NCBI RefSeq assembly: GCF_025486315.1
Contig: NZ_JAOOPY010000021.1
Coordinates: forward strand, 16,949 to 80,948
Direction of reading: 5' to 3'
DNA length: 64,000 nt
From: Variovorax sp. N23
Lineage (GTDB): Bacteria > Pseudomonadota > Gammaproteobacteria > Burkholderiales > Burkholderiaceae_C
Under the pieces are notes generated by a model. It was not told where the DNA came from and searched no databases. It was given only the letters and a program-made list of their open reading frames with translations. Numbering within the stretch: position 1 is the stretch's first letter; each line of letters starts with the position of its first letter. Both the position numbers and the translations under genes were made by a program. This document shows positions 38,895-47,417 of this stretch, piece after piece.

Positions 38895-39829
38895 TATCTT
38901 CTTTCCTCTCGCACATAGGGTTGGCCCAAGGCGCCGGGTTCACCGTCGGCGCCGCGGCGTGCGATCGCGACCCACACCATCACGGCCAGCGTGATCGCGT
39001 AGGGCGTCATCAGCACGAAGTACTGCGGCAGTTGCACGCCGGCCGCGGCGAGCTGCGGGATCAGGGCCTCGACGCAGCCGAACAGCACCGCGCCGGCCAG
39101 CGCCTTCCACGGCGACCAGCGCGCGAAGATCACCAGCCCGACCGCGATCCAGCCGCGGCCCCCGGTCATGCCGGCGATCCACAGCTTGGTGCTCACGACC
39201 GAGATGTAGGCCCCGGCGAGCCCGACCAGCGCCGAGCCCGCGAGCACCGCCGCGAAGCGCCAGGCCGTCACGCTGATGCCCGCTGCGTCGGCCGCCTGCG
39301 GGTTCTCGCCCACCGCGCGCAGGCGCAGGCCGGCGGTGGTGTGCGTGAGGACCCACACCACGGCCACGAAGATCGGCAGCGTGAGGTACACGACGATGTT
39401 CTGGTCGAACAGCCGGCCCACCAGTGGCAGGGCCGACAACGGCCACAGCGCGATGGTGCCGATGCTGCCGACCGCCACGTTGGTCCAGCCGAACAGCGTG
39501 CCCGCGAGGCTGGTGAGCCCCTGGCAGAAGAAGACCAGTGCCAGGCCCGCGATGACCTGGTTCACGCGCAGCAGGATCGTCATCACGGCGAACAGCACCG
39601 ACACGGCGCTGGCCGCGAGCATCGCGAGGACCAGCGACACGCCGGGCTGCCCGAAGGCGATCTGCGCGCCGATGCCGGCCAGCGCACCGACCAGCATCAG
39701 CCCTTCGGCGCCGAGCGACAGCACGCCCGCGCGTTCGCAGACGATCAGCCCGAGTGCGGCGAGCGCATAGGGCACGGCGAAGTCGGGCGCGTTGCCCAGC
39801 CAGTTGGTGGCGATGGCGAAGGCGTCCAT
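38894..39829 (-). CDS. ABC permease, BMP/nucleoside-transporter type (second)
   Basis: This is a permease of the branched-chain/sugar-like fold used by BMP-type nucleoside importers (NupQ-like). The 311-residue protein has eight to ten helices. Conserved features are GLIVCERAGVLSLGAEGLML and the later RAVGENPQAADAAGI. It is ten bases after the partner permease. The complete set of binding protein, double ATPase and two permeases is present. Confidence 0.88.
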   Translation of the reverse strand: MDAFAIATNWLGNAPDFAVPYALAALGLIVCERAGVLSLGAEGLMLVGALAGIGAQIAFGQPGVSLVLAMLAASAVSVLFAVMTILLRVNQVIAGLALVFFCQGLTSLAGTLFGWTNVAVGSIGTIALWPLSALPLVGRLFDQNIVVYLTLPIFVAVVWVLTHTTAGLRLRAVGENPQAADAAGISVTAWRFAAVLAGSALVGLAGAYISVVSTKLWIAGMTGGRGWIAVGLVIFARWSPWKALAGAVLFGCVEALIPQLAAAGVQLPQYFVLMTPYAITLAVMVWVAIARRGADGEPGALGQPYVREERR

Positions 39830-39839
39830 GGCTTCAGTT

Positions 39840-40970
39840 TCAGTTCTTGCTCACCACCGCACGAATGCGGTGACGAATGAAGAAGTCCGACGACGCCACG
39901 CAGATCACCACGATGGCCTGGATCAGCTGCACCATCGAGAACGGGATTTGGTAGAACACCTGCAGGTTGCGCCCCGCCACGAAGAGCGCCGCCACCAGCA
40001 CCGCGACCACCGTCGCAGCCAGCGGGTTGTTGCGCGCCAGGAAGGCGATCAGGATGCCCGAGAAGCCGTAGCCCGCGAAGAAGCCCTGCGTGAGCCGGCC
40101 TTCCTGCCCGGCGACGACGACGAAGCCCGCGATGCCCGACAGCGCGCCCGACAGCAGCACGGCCGCCAGGATCATCCGGCGCACCGGCACGCCGACCGCA
40201 TCGGCCATGCGCGGGTTGGCGTCGACGAAGCGCAGGTACAGCCCGGCGCGGCTGACGCCCACGAACCACCACGCGAGCAGCGCGACGACGAGCGCCAGGC
40301 CGATGGCCGCGGTGCTCACGTTGCCGAACCATTCGGGCAGCCGCTCGAAGGCGCGGAACTGCGGCGAGTAGGGGAAGGAATCCTTCGGGTCCTTCCACGC
40401 GCCGTACACCAGGTGCAGCAGGAAGTTGCTCGCGATGTAGTTGAGCATCAGCGACGAGATGATCTCGTTCACGCCGAGCTTCAGCTTGAGCAGGGTGGGC
40501 GCCAGCGCCCACAGCAGGCCGAGCGCCATCGCCATGACGAGCATCAGCGGCAGGCGCAGCGCGGCGGGGCCGATGTCGAGGACCGAGATGGCGGTGGCGC
40601 CGATCGCGCCCCAGATCATCTGGCCCTCGAGCCCGAGGTTCCAGAAGCGCGCACGGAAGGCCATCGACGCCGCGATGCCCACGAGGATCATCGGGGCCGC
40701 CTGGAACAGCACGGCCTGCAGGCTCTGCCTGTCGAACAATGTCTGCATCACGAACTCGTTGAGCAGCTCGTTGGCCGGCACGCCGGCCGCCACGAGGATC
40801 GCGGCGGAGACGCCCATGCCGATGGCGAGCGACACGCCGAGGATCAGCGCCTGCGCGTGCCATGCCATCTGCTGGCGCAGCTCGAGCGCGAAGCGCCGGC
40901 TGGCGAGCGGAAGCCGTCGTGTCGCGGGTGCGGCGTCGGTCGAGGGAACGGTCATTGCAGCGTCAGCCAT
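39840..40970 (-). CDS. ABC permease, BMP/nucleoside-transporter type (first)
   Basis: This is the first permease (NupP-like) of the BMP-type importer, 376 residues with about nine helices. Conserved segments are FRARFWNLGLEGQMIWGA and VDANPRMADAVGVPV. The ATG at 40970 overlaps the ATPase stop by eight bases; an ATG five codons later is an alternative. Coupling to the ATPase gene is evident. Confidence 0.88.
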   Translation of the reverse strand: MADAAMTVPSTDAAPATRRLPLASRRFALELRQQMAWHAQALILGVSLAIGMGVSAAILVAAGVPANELLNEFVMQTLFDRQSLQAVLFQAAPMILVGIAASMAFRARFWNLGLEGQMIWGAIGATAISVLDIGPAALRLPLMLVMAMALGLLWALAPTLLKLKLGVNEIISSLMLNYIASNFLLHLVYGAWKDPKDSFPYSPQFRAFERLPEWFGNVSTAAIGLALVVALLAWWFVGVSRAGLYLRFVDANPRMADAVGVPVRRMILAAVLLSGALSGIAGFVVVAGQEGRLTQGFFAGYGFSGILIAFLARNNPLAATVVAVLVAALFVAGRNLQVFYQIPFSMVQLIQAIVVICVASSDFFIRHRIRAVVSKN

Positions 40971-42483
40971 GGTCCGTCATCGCCTGGCCGACCGCCTGCC
41001 GGTCCGCCGGTTGATCGAACTCGGCCACGATGCGCCCGCGCGTCATCACGCCGACGCGGTCGGCCAGCGCCAGCACCTCGTCGAGGTCCTCGCTGATGAG
41101 CAGCACTGCGGCGCCCGCGTCGCGCGCGGCCAGCAGGCGCGCATGCACCTCGGCACCCGCGCGCACGTCGAGCCCGCGGCTGGGGCTGTGCGCCAGCACG
41201 ATGCGCGGGGCACGGCCGAACTCGCGCGCCAGCACCAGCTTCTGCGCATTGCCGCCCGAGAGCAGCGCGGCCTTCTGGCCGAGGCTGCGCACGCCCTGCA
41301 CATCGAACTGTTCGACCGCCGCCTGCGCATCGGCTTCGAGCGTCCGCGTGTCGAGCCGCCACGGCGAGCCGTAGCGGCCCGCGTGCACCTGGCCGATGCC
41401 GAAGTTCTCGGCCACCGTCAGCGCACCCGCGAGCGCGAGGCCGTAGCGATCGGCCGGGATGGCGGCGAACTGCAGGCTGCGCCGCTGTGCGCTGGACATG
41501 TTCTTCAGGTCGCCGACATCCTGCAGCGTGATCTGGCCCTCGATGTCCTTGTCGAGGCCCATCAGCGCCGCGGCCAGCTCGCCTTGGCCGTTGCCGCCGA
41601 CGCCGGCCAGCCCGTAGATTTCGCCGGCCTTCAACTCCAGGTCGACGCCGTCGAGCGCGGGCCGTCCGCCGGCCGACGCACTGCGCAGGCCGCGCACCGT
41701 GAGCCGTGGCGCACCGGCGGCGACGCCATCGCGTCGGCGCTGCGGCACCGCGACCGAATCGCCGACCGTGAGCTGCACCAGTTCGGCGACGGCCACCTGC
41801 TTGGGGTCGACCGTCTTCACCGTGCGGCCGCCGCGCATCACGGTCACGCGGTCGGCGTAGGTCTTTACGTCGGCCATCTTGTGCGTGACCAGCACGACGG
41901 CAGCGCCGCTGCGCGCGAGCGCCTGCACGGTCGACAGCAGGCGCTCGGCCTCCGCGTCGGTCAGCACGGCGGTCGGCTCGTCGAGGATCAGGATGCGCGC
42001 GCCGGCCAGCAGCACCTTGAGGATCTCGACGCGCTGCTGCTCGGCGATCGACAGGCGTGCGACGCGCTGTGTCGGGTCGATGTCGAAACCCAGTTCGTCG
42101 GTCTTGGCGCGGATCTGCGCTTCCAGCTGGCCAAGCCGCTTGCGGTGGCTGCCTTCGCCGGTCGCCAGCGGATGGCCCAGCAGGATGTTCTCGGCCACGG
42201 TGAACGGCCTCACCAGCTTGAAGTGCTGGTGCACCATGCCGATGCGGTGGTGCGCGGCGTCGCGCGGCCCGCTCAGCTGCACCGGGTTGTCGTCGACCCA
42301 CATCCGGCCGGCCTCGGGCGCATAGAGCCCGGCCGCGATGTTCATCAGCGACGACTTGCCCGCGCCGTTCTCGCCCAGCAGCGCATGCACCTCGCCCCAG
42401 CGCGCGTCGAAGTCCGCGTCGATCAGCGCCTGGAAGCCGTCGAAGGACTTGCCGATGCCGGTGAGCTGCAATGCGCGCTTCAT
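40963..42483 (-). CDS. ABC transporter double ATPase, nucleoside type
   Basis: This is a fused tandem ATPase of 506 residues, as in sugar and nucleoside importers (RbsA/NupO-like). The first half has Walker A GENGAGKSSLMN, signature LSIAEQQRVEILK and Walker B ILILDEPTAVL. The second half has GVGGNGQGELA, LSGGNAQKLVLARE and a Walker-B-like IVLAHSPSRGLDV. The latter lacks the usual DEP, which is normal for the second half. The ATG at 42483 is eight bases after the binding-protein stop. Confidence 0.9.
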   Translation of the reverse strand: MKRALQLTGIGKSFDGFQALIDADFDARWGEVHALLGENGAGKSSLMNIAAGLYAPEAGRMWVDDNPVQLSGPRDAAHHRIGMVHQHFKLVRPFTVAENILLGHPLATGEGSHRKRLGQLEAQIRAKTDELGFDIDPTQRVARLSIAEQQRVEILKVLLAGARILILDEPTAVLTDAEAERLLSTVQALARSGAAVVLVTHKMADVKTYADRVTVMRGGRTVKTVDPKQVAVAELVQLTVGDSVAVPQRRRDGVAAGAPRLTVRGLRSASAGGRPALDGVDLELKAGEIYGLAGVGGNGQGELAAALMGLDKDIEGQITLQDVGDLKNMSSAQRRSLQFAAIPADRYGLALAGALTVAENFGIGQVHAGRYGSPWRLDTRTLEADAQAAVEQFDVQGVRSLGQKAALLSGGNAQKLVLAREFGRAPRIVLAHSPSRGLDVRAGAEVHARLLAARDAGAAVLLISEDLDEVLALADRVGVMTRGRIVAEFDQPADRQAVGQAMTDHG

Positions 42484-42491
42484 GCCTGGCG

Positions 42492-43583
42492 TCACTTCTG
42501 CGTGACCACGCCCTTGACGTACCAGTCCATCTTCCAGAGGTCGGCGTCCGACAGCACGGCGCCGGCGGCGACGCGTTCCTTGCCCTCGCGGTCCTTCAGC
42601 GGGCCGGCGTAGATCTGCTTGCCCTTCATCAAGGCGTCGCGCTCGGCCGTGATGAGCGCGGCCTTGTCCTTGGGCACGCCCGCGCCGAAGCCGGCGATGT
42701 CGGTGCCGCCGTCCTTCATCGCGATGAAGGCGCCGTAGGGCGCGGGCTTCCAGCCGCCGGCCATGATCTTCTTGAGTTCGGGCGTCAAGAACTTGTCCCA
42801 GACCCAGACCGACGAGCACAGCGTGGCCTTGGGTGCGAACTGGCGCAGGTCGCGGTGGTGGCCGGTGCCGTACACGCCGCGCTCCTGCGCGACGATCTGC
42901 GGCGTGGGCGAGTCGACGTGCTGGCCGATCACGTCGGCGCCCTGGTCGATCAGCGCCATGGCCGCAGCGCGTTCCTTCACCGGGTCGTTCCAGGCGCCGG
43001 TGTAGATCACGTTGACGGTGGCGTTCGGGTTCATCTTCTGCGCACCGAGCGCGAAGGCGTTGACGGTCCAGTTCACGACGCCGAAGGGGTTGGCCGCGAC
43101 GAAGCCCAGCTTGCCGCTCTTGGACGCCGCGCCGGCCGCCATGCCGCACAGGTACTGGCTCTCGTAGGTGCGGCCGTAGAAGGATTCGAGGTTGGCACCG
43201 TTGGTGGTGCCCGAGCCGTTGAGGAAGGCGACGTCGGGGTACTTGGCTGCCAGTTCCTTGAAGGCGTCGGAATAGCCGAAGGCGGTGCCGATCACGATGT
43301 TGGCGCCGCGCGAGATGAAGCGCTCGGCCGCCGGCTTGATGGCGGAGGCGTCCTCGGGCACGTTCTCGACGAACTGGATCTTTTTGCCGATGGCCGCCTC
43401 GATCTTGAGCCGCGCCTCGTCGAAGGCCTGCGTCCAGCCGCCGTCGTTCTTCGGGCCGAAGTAGATCATCGCGATCTTCGGCTCGCCCTTGAGGGTGAAG
43501 CCATCGGCGGCCACGGCGGCCCCCGGTAGCGCTGCACATGCCACCAGCGCCGCAACGGCGCAAGAAATCGATCGACGCAACAT
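42492..43583 (-). CDS. BMP family substrate-binding protein
   Basis: This is a periplasmic receptor of the basic membrane protein (PnrA-like) family. Its studied members bind purine and pyrimidine nucleosides or bases. The 363-residue protein has a Sec signal (VAALVACAALPGAAVAAD), the opening KIAMIYFGPKNDGGWTQAFD and NGSGTTNGANLESFYGRTYE. It leads the BMP-type importer and follows the VOC gene by 52 bases. Nucleobase or nucleoside binding is inferred from family and from the adjoining rut genes. Confidence 0.9.
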   Translation of the reverse strand: MLRRSISCAVAALVACAALPGAAVAADGFTLKGEPKIAMIYFGPKNDGGWTQAFDEARLKIEAAIGKKIQFVENVPEDASAIKPAAERFISRGANIVIGTAFGYSDAFKELAAKYPDVAFLNGSGTTNGANLESFYGRTYESQYLCGMAAGAASKSGKLGFVAANPFGVVNWTVNAFALGAQKMNPNATVNVIYTGAWNDPVKERAAAMALIDQGADVIGQHVDSPTPQIVAQERGVYGTGHHRDLRQFAPKATLCSSVWVWDKFLTPELKKIMAGGWKPAPYGAFIAMKDGGTDIAGFGAGVPKDKAALITAERDALMKGKQIYAGPLKDREGKERVAAGAVLSDADLWKMDWYVKGVVTQK

Positions 43584-43635
43584 GACTCTGACCTTTCAGG
43601 CGGGAAGAAAAAAGGAAGGGAGGGCGGCGGCGCGT

Positions 43636-44022
43636 CTACATCATGAAGTTGATGCGGAACACGTTGCCTTCGGGATCGAGCAGCACCGACTGGTACCAGT
43701 TGTAGTAGGTCTCGTAGGGCGCCTTGATGAGCGTCGCGCCGGCGTCGATGGCGACCGGCACCATGCGGTCGACCTCGTCCTTCGAATCGACGTCGATGTT
43801 CAGCAGGAACTTCACGCCGCGCGTGTCGGAGAACTCGGCCAGGTGCAGCAGTGCGTAGGCATCGAGCGCGTTGAAGCCCAGGCTCGATTTGCCGGTGTCG
43901 AGCCCGCGGAAGATCGGCGAGCGGATCGCCTCGATCTCGGGGAAGCCGAATACGCGCTGGTAGAAGCCGCTGAGCGCGACCACGTCTTTGGCGAAGACGT
44001 TGACGTAGGAGAGGTGGGGCAT
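43636..44022 (-). CDS. VOC/glyoxalase-fold protein
   Basis: This is a 128-residue vicinal oxygen chelate domain protein with paired beta-alpha-beta units (LSYVNVFAKDVVALSGFYQRVFG and a C-terminal LLDPEGNVFRINFM). Candidate metal ligands are His60, Glu63 and a late Glu. VOC proteins include isomerases, dioxygenases and resistance proteins. It is the first gene of the ten-gene run leading to the polyamine-type permease, and sits downstream of the inverted repeat element. The reaction is unknown. Confidence 0.8.
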   Translation of the reverse strand: MPHLSYVNVFAKDVVALSGFYQRVFGFPEIEAIRSPIFRGLDTGKSSLGFNALDAYALLHLAEFSDTRGVKFLLNIDVDSKDEVDRMVPVAIDAGATLIKAPYETYYNWYQSVLLDPEGNVFRINFMM

Positions 44023-44086
44023 GTCAGTTTGTCTCTTCGGTGTGCTACTTGTCTTGTTCTGAACGCTGTTGTTCGGGACGCGTGCG

Positions 44087-44316
44087 CAGGCCACCGGGTA
44101 CTCCCCTCCGCGAATGTCCCCCGCCTTCGGCTCCTCCTTTATTTCGCTGCGGGGAGCACCCGGCACCCTGCACACGTGGACGCGATGGGGGTGTGCAGCC
44201 GTTGAGCACCAACTGCGCGTCTCGATCACGTCGATGGAGTGCCTTGCGCAGCGAAATAAAGGAGGAGGCCGCAGGCCGGGGGACATTCGCGGAGCAAGGT
44301 ACCCCGTCGGCGTGAT
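44087..44316. repeat. large imperfect inverted repeat element between genes
   Basis: The gap of about 350 bases between the oxygenase and VOC genes holds two arms of about 55 to 60 bases (44096 to 44151 and 44246 to 44306). They are nearly reverse complements. They share a CCGCGAATGTCCCCCG core and a CTCCTCCTTTATTTCGCTGCG core. Within the roughly 95-base centre is a smaller dyad CTGCACAC/GTGTGCAG. No reading frame of interest is inside. It resembles a miniature inverted-repeat element or a long mRNA hairpin. Confidence 0.8.
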
Positions 44317-44376
44317 CGCGCCCCGGACCAGGCGCGTCACGTGAAACCCGGAGAATCCAGAAGCAAGTCGTCATGC

Positions 44377-45378
44377 TCAGGCCGTCGCCTTGGTCCCACC
44401 GAAGGTCGTTTGTTTGACGAACTTGGAGGTCAGGTGGTCGCCCGAAGAGATGGGCGCGTACTTGGGCTGCTCACCCGGCGCCAGGCAGCTCGGCAGGCAT
44501 TCCACCATCGCGTCGTAATTCGGCTGGTGGAAGAACACCAGCGACTGCCGGCGGTTGCTGCTGGCCACCTCGAAGGGCGGGTTGACCACGCGGTGCAGTG
44601 TCGACACCCACTGGTCGTTGGTCCATTGCATCATCAGGTCGGCGATGTTCACGACCAGGCCGTCCTCGATCTGCGGCACGTCGACCCACTGGCCGGCCTT
44701 GTTGAAGACCTGCAGCCCCTTGTCGTCGGGCAGCACGATGGTGAGGCTGCCGTAGTCGCTGTGCGCACCGGCGCGCAGCTGGCCCGGCAGCGGCGCCTCT
44801 TTCTGCGGCGGGTAGCTCAGCACGCGGAACATGCTGATGTGCCTGTCGATCTTGTCGTCGAAGAAAGTCTCGGGCAGCTTCAGCCCGAGCGCGAAGATGC
44901 GCATGAGCGAGCGCGAGAGATCGCTCATCGCCGCGAAGTAGCCTTCGTAGGCTTCGCGAAAGCCCGGGATCGGCGGCCAGCTGTTGGGCTCGAAGTGCGG
45001 GCCGGCGGCCGGGCCGCGGTGGTAGTCGTCGTCGGGCACGCCCGAGGGGCCGATCGAGAACGACTCCTTCAGGTCGCCGGGGGCGGCTTCCTCCAGGCTG
45101 TACGACAGGCCTTCCTCGCCGACCGCGCTGTAGCCGCGCACCGCGTCTTCGCGCGGACGGTCGACCTTGCGCTTCTCGGCCAGCGGCAGCGCGAAGAACT
45201 GGCGCGAGAGCGCCGACACGCGGGCGATCAACGCGGGGTCGATGCCGTGGTTGGTGATGACCAGGAAGCCGATGCTGCGGCAGGCCTCGTCCACCTTCTG
45301 CGCCAGCGCGGCGCGCGTGTCCGGCGTGCCCTCGAAGTAGGGCGCCAGGTCGATGATCGGTACGGACAGCAGGGTCAT
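44377..45378 (-). CDS. isopenicillin-N-synthase-like Fe(II)/2-oxoglutarate oxygenase, paralogue
   Basis: This is a 333-residue oxygenase of the same family as that at 37201. It has DIOX_N (MTLLSVPIIDLAPYFEG) and then a jelly roll with HSD ligands (GAHSDYGSLTIVL), a distal His in TLHRVVN and an Arg site (RRQSLVFFH). The ATG at 45378 follows AAGGA. It is divergent from rutR with a RutR-box-like palindrome between. This suggests induction by uracil or thymine. A base such as thymine is a plausible but untested substrate, by analogy with fungal thymine-7-hydroxylase. Confidence 0.85.
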   Translation of the reverse strand: MTLLSVPIIDLAPYFEGTPDTRAALAQKVDEACRSIGFLVITNHGIDPALIARVSALSRQFFALPLAEKRKVDRPREDAVRGYSAVGEEGLSYSLEEAAPGDLKESFSIGPSGVPDDDYHRGPAAGPHFEPNSWPPIPGFREAYEGYFAAMSDLSRSLMRIFALGLKLPETFFDDKIDRHISMFRVLSYPPQKEAPLPGQLRAGAHSDYGSLTIVLPDDKGLQVFNKAGQWVDVPQIEDGLVVNIADLMMQWTNDQWVSTLHRVVNPPFEVASSNRRQSLVFFHQPNYDAMVECLPSCLAPGEQPKYAPISSGDHLTSKFVKQTTFGGTKATA

Positions 45379-45444
45379 GTCGTCATTCCTTGATCCGGCG
45401 CGAGGACGCGCGCGGCTCGGTGTGGCATGCAACGTCTGTGCCAG

Positions 45445-45461
45445 TTGGACCAAATGGACAA
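45445..45461. promoter_or_regulatory. RutR-like operator between rutR and oxygenase gene
   Basis: TTGGACCAAATGGACAA resembles the E. coli RutR box TTGACCAnnTGGTCAA. The left half is well kept apart from one inserted base, and the right half is weaker. It lies in the divergent region of rutR and the oxygenase gene and so could control both. Confidence 0.6.
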
Positions 45462-45555
45462 ATGCGTTACCGTGGCCGCCGCCGCACCAAGCGGGTACGG
45501 GTCGTGCAAGCGGATGTGCACGCTCGACGAGCAACGCAGAAGAAGGCACCAGGAC

Positions 45556-46293
45556 ATGGCAAAGACGACAGGGAGCAGCGCGGGGAAGCCCACCACCAAG
45601 CCGATTTCCAAACCGGTCGCCAAGCCGTCGCAGCGCGTGCTGGCCAAGCGGGCGCCGGCCGCGCGCGGGCCGGCCGCGATCAACCGCCGCCTGCGGCAGA
45701 TCGAGGACAAGCGCAGCGTCATCCTGGCCGCGGCGCTGGGCCTGTTCTCGCGCTACGGGCTGCACGGCACCAGCATCGACCAGGTGGCCGCGCGCGCCGA
45801 TGTCTCCAAGAGCAACCTGCTCTATTACTTCGCCAACAAGGAAGAGCTGTATGTCTGCGTGCTGCGCGACCTGCTCACCGTGTGGCTCGAGCCGCTGCGC
45901 GGCTTCAGTGTGGAACAGGACCCGCGCGAGGCCATCGCCGACTACATCCGCCGCAAGCTGGTGATCTCGCGCGACCGGCCCGATGCGTCGCGCCTGTTCT
46001 GCCTCGAGATGATCCAGGGCGCACCACTGTTGCGCGACGAACTCGGCCGCGAGCTGCGCGACCTGGTCGAGCGCAAGTCGGAGGTCATCCGCGCCTGGGT
46101 CGCGGCCGGCAAGCTGGGCCCGGTGGACCCGCACCACTTGATCTTCGCGCTGTGGGCCACCACCCAGCACTACGCCGACTTCGGCGTGCAGGTGCAGGCC
46201 ATCACCGGCCGCACGCTCGACGACCCGGCCTTCTTCGAGCAGGCGGTGGAGAACGTGCAGCGCATCGTGCTGCAGGGCATCGCGGCGGACTGA
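45556..46293 (+). CDS. rutR: TetR-family pyrimidine regulator RutR
   Basis: This is a DNA-binding repressor that responds to uracil and thymine. The protein of about 245 residues has a basic, Lys/Pro-rich N-terminal extension. The TetR helix-turn-helix follows (GLHGTSIDQVAARADVSKSNLLYYFANKEELY), then a RutR-type ligand domain (DRPDASRLFCLEMIQGAPLL). The ATG at 45556 was chosen because the residues upstream of it look untranslated. It is convergent with rutF, with 25 bases between stops, and divergent from the oxygenase gene. Confidence 0.88.
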   Translation: MAKTTGSSAGKPTTKPISKPVAKPSQRVLAKRAPAARGPAAINRRLRQIEDKRSVILAAALGLFSRYGLHGTSIDQVAARADVSKSNLLYYFANKEELYVCVLRDLLTVWLEPLRGFSVEQDPREAIADYIRRKLVISRDRPDASRLFCLEMIQGAPLLRDELGRELRDLVERKSEVIRAWVAAGKLGPVDPHHLIFALWATTQHYADFGVQVQAITGRTLDDPAFFEQAVENVQRIVLQGIAAD

Positions 46294-46318
46294 CCTAGTG
46301 GCCGGGCCTTGGGCGGCC

Positions 46319-46804
46319 TTAATCCGCCGTCGTCACGAGGCCGTGGTAGCGCCGGTCGAAGTAGACGAGCCCGTGCGCCGTGTCGCCGAGCGTGATGGCG
46401 GCCACCTCGCAGAACAGCACGTCGTGCGTGCCGACGGCGGTGCTGCGCACCACGCGGCAATCGAAGGACACGGCGGCGCCGTCGAGCATCGGCGAGCCGG
46501 TGGTGCCTGCGTGCCAGCGGCCGGCCGCGAAGCGCTCGTCCATCGGCGTCTTGCCGCCGAACACGCCGGAGAGTTCCTGATGCCCTGGGGCCAGCACGTT
46601 CACACACAGCACGCCATTGGCCTCGAAGGCCGGGTACACCGAGGCCGTCCGGTTCAGGCAGATCAGCAGCGTGGGCGGCTCGTCGGTGACGCTGCACACG
46701 GCCGAGGCCGTGAAGCCCGCGCGGCCGGCCGGCCCGTCGGTCGTGATGATGTTGACGGCCGCGCCCAGGCGCGACATCGCGTTGCGGTAGTCGGCCTTCT
46801 GCAT
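46319..46804 (-). CDS. rutF: flavin reductase RutF
   Basis: This 161-residue NADH:FMN oxidoreductase supplies reduced flavin to RutA. It has MSRLGAAVNIITTDGPAGRAGFTASAVCSVTDEPPTLL-type residues typical of the flavin reductase domain, and a late GTHDVLFCEV. It is the last gene of the rut operon, 15 bases after rutE. The ATG at 46804 follows AAGGA. Confidence 0.92.
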   Translation of the reverse strand: MQKADYRNAMSRLGAAVNIITTDGPAGRAGFTASAVCSVTDEPPTLLICLNRTASVYPAFEANGVLCVNVLAPGHQELSGVFGGKTPMDERFAAGRWHAGTTGSPMLDGAAVSFDCRVVRSTAVGTHDVLFCEVAAITLGDTAHGLVYFDRRYHGLVTTAD

Positions 46805-46819
46805 GGAAACGTCCTTGGG

Positions 46820-47410
46820 TCAGGCGAGCGCGCAGGCGTCGGCGAAGTCCAGCCGCGGCAGGCGGCCGAACACCTTCGATGCGTCGCCATGGCCGAGGTT
46901 GATCAGGAAGTTGGCGGTCCAGGTCGTGCCGCCGAAGAAGGCGGCGTCGACCTTGGCCTTGTCGAAGCCCGACATTGGGCCGGCGTCCAGGCCCAGCGAA
47001 CGGGCCGCGAGGATCAGGTAGGCCGCCTGCAGCGTGCCGTTGCGGAAGGCGGTCTCGTGCGCCAACGCCGGGCTGCCGGCCACCCAGGGGCGTGCGTCGG
47101 CATGCGGGAACAACGTGGGCAGCTTGTCGTAGAAGGCCGTGTCCCACGCCGCGATCACGGTGACGGGCGCGGTCATGGTCTTGTCGACATTGCTGGCCGA
47201 CAGGGCCGGCTTCAGGCGTTCCTTGCCCTCGGGGGTGCGCACGAAGACGAAGCGGGCCGGCGAGCAGTTGACCGAGGTCGGGCCCATGCGGGCGAGGTCG
47301 TAGGCCTGTCGGAGCAGGTCGTCGCTCACCGGTTCGGGCCGCCAGCCGTTCTGGCTGCGGGCTTCGGTGAAGAGGGTCGCCAGGGCGGCGGTGTCGAGGG
47401 CTTGGCGCAT
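46820..47410 (-). CDS. rutE: malonic semialdehyde reductase RutE
   Basis: This is a nitroreductase-fold FMN enzyme of 196 residues that reduces malonic semialdehyde to 3-hydroxypropionate at the end of the Rut pathway. Typical segments are ARSQNGWRPEPVSDDLLRQ, MGPTSVNCSPARFVFV and GLDAGPMSGFDKAKVDAAFF. It starts seven bases after rutD and is followed by rutF. Confidence 0.93.
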   Translation of the reverse strand: MRQALDTAALATLFTEARSQNGWRPEPVSDDLLRQAYDLARMGPTSVNCSPARFVFVRTPEGKERLKPALSASNVDKTMTAPVTVIAAWDTAFYDKLPTLFPHADARPWVAGSPALAHETAFRNGTLQAAYLILAARSLGLDAGPMSGFDKAKVDAAFFGGTTWTANFLINLGHGDASKVFGRLPRLDFADACALA

Positions 47411-47417
47411 GGGGCGA

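Noticed and set aside
44333..44350. Third parS site around GCGTCACGTGAAACCC
   Set aside because: Only the right half agrees with the consensus and the left arm is mostly mismatched, so ParB binding is unlikely.
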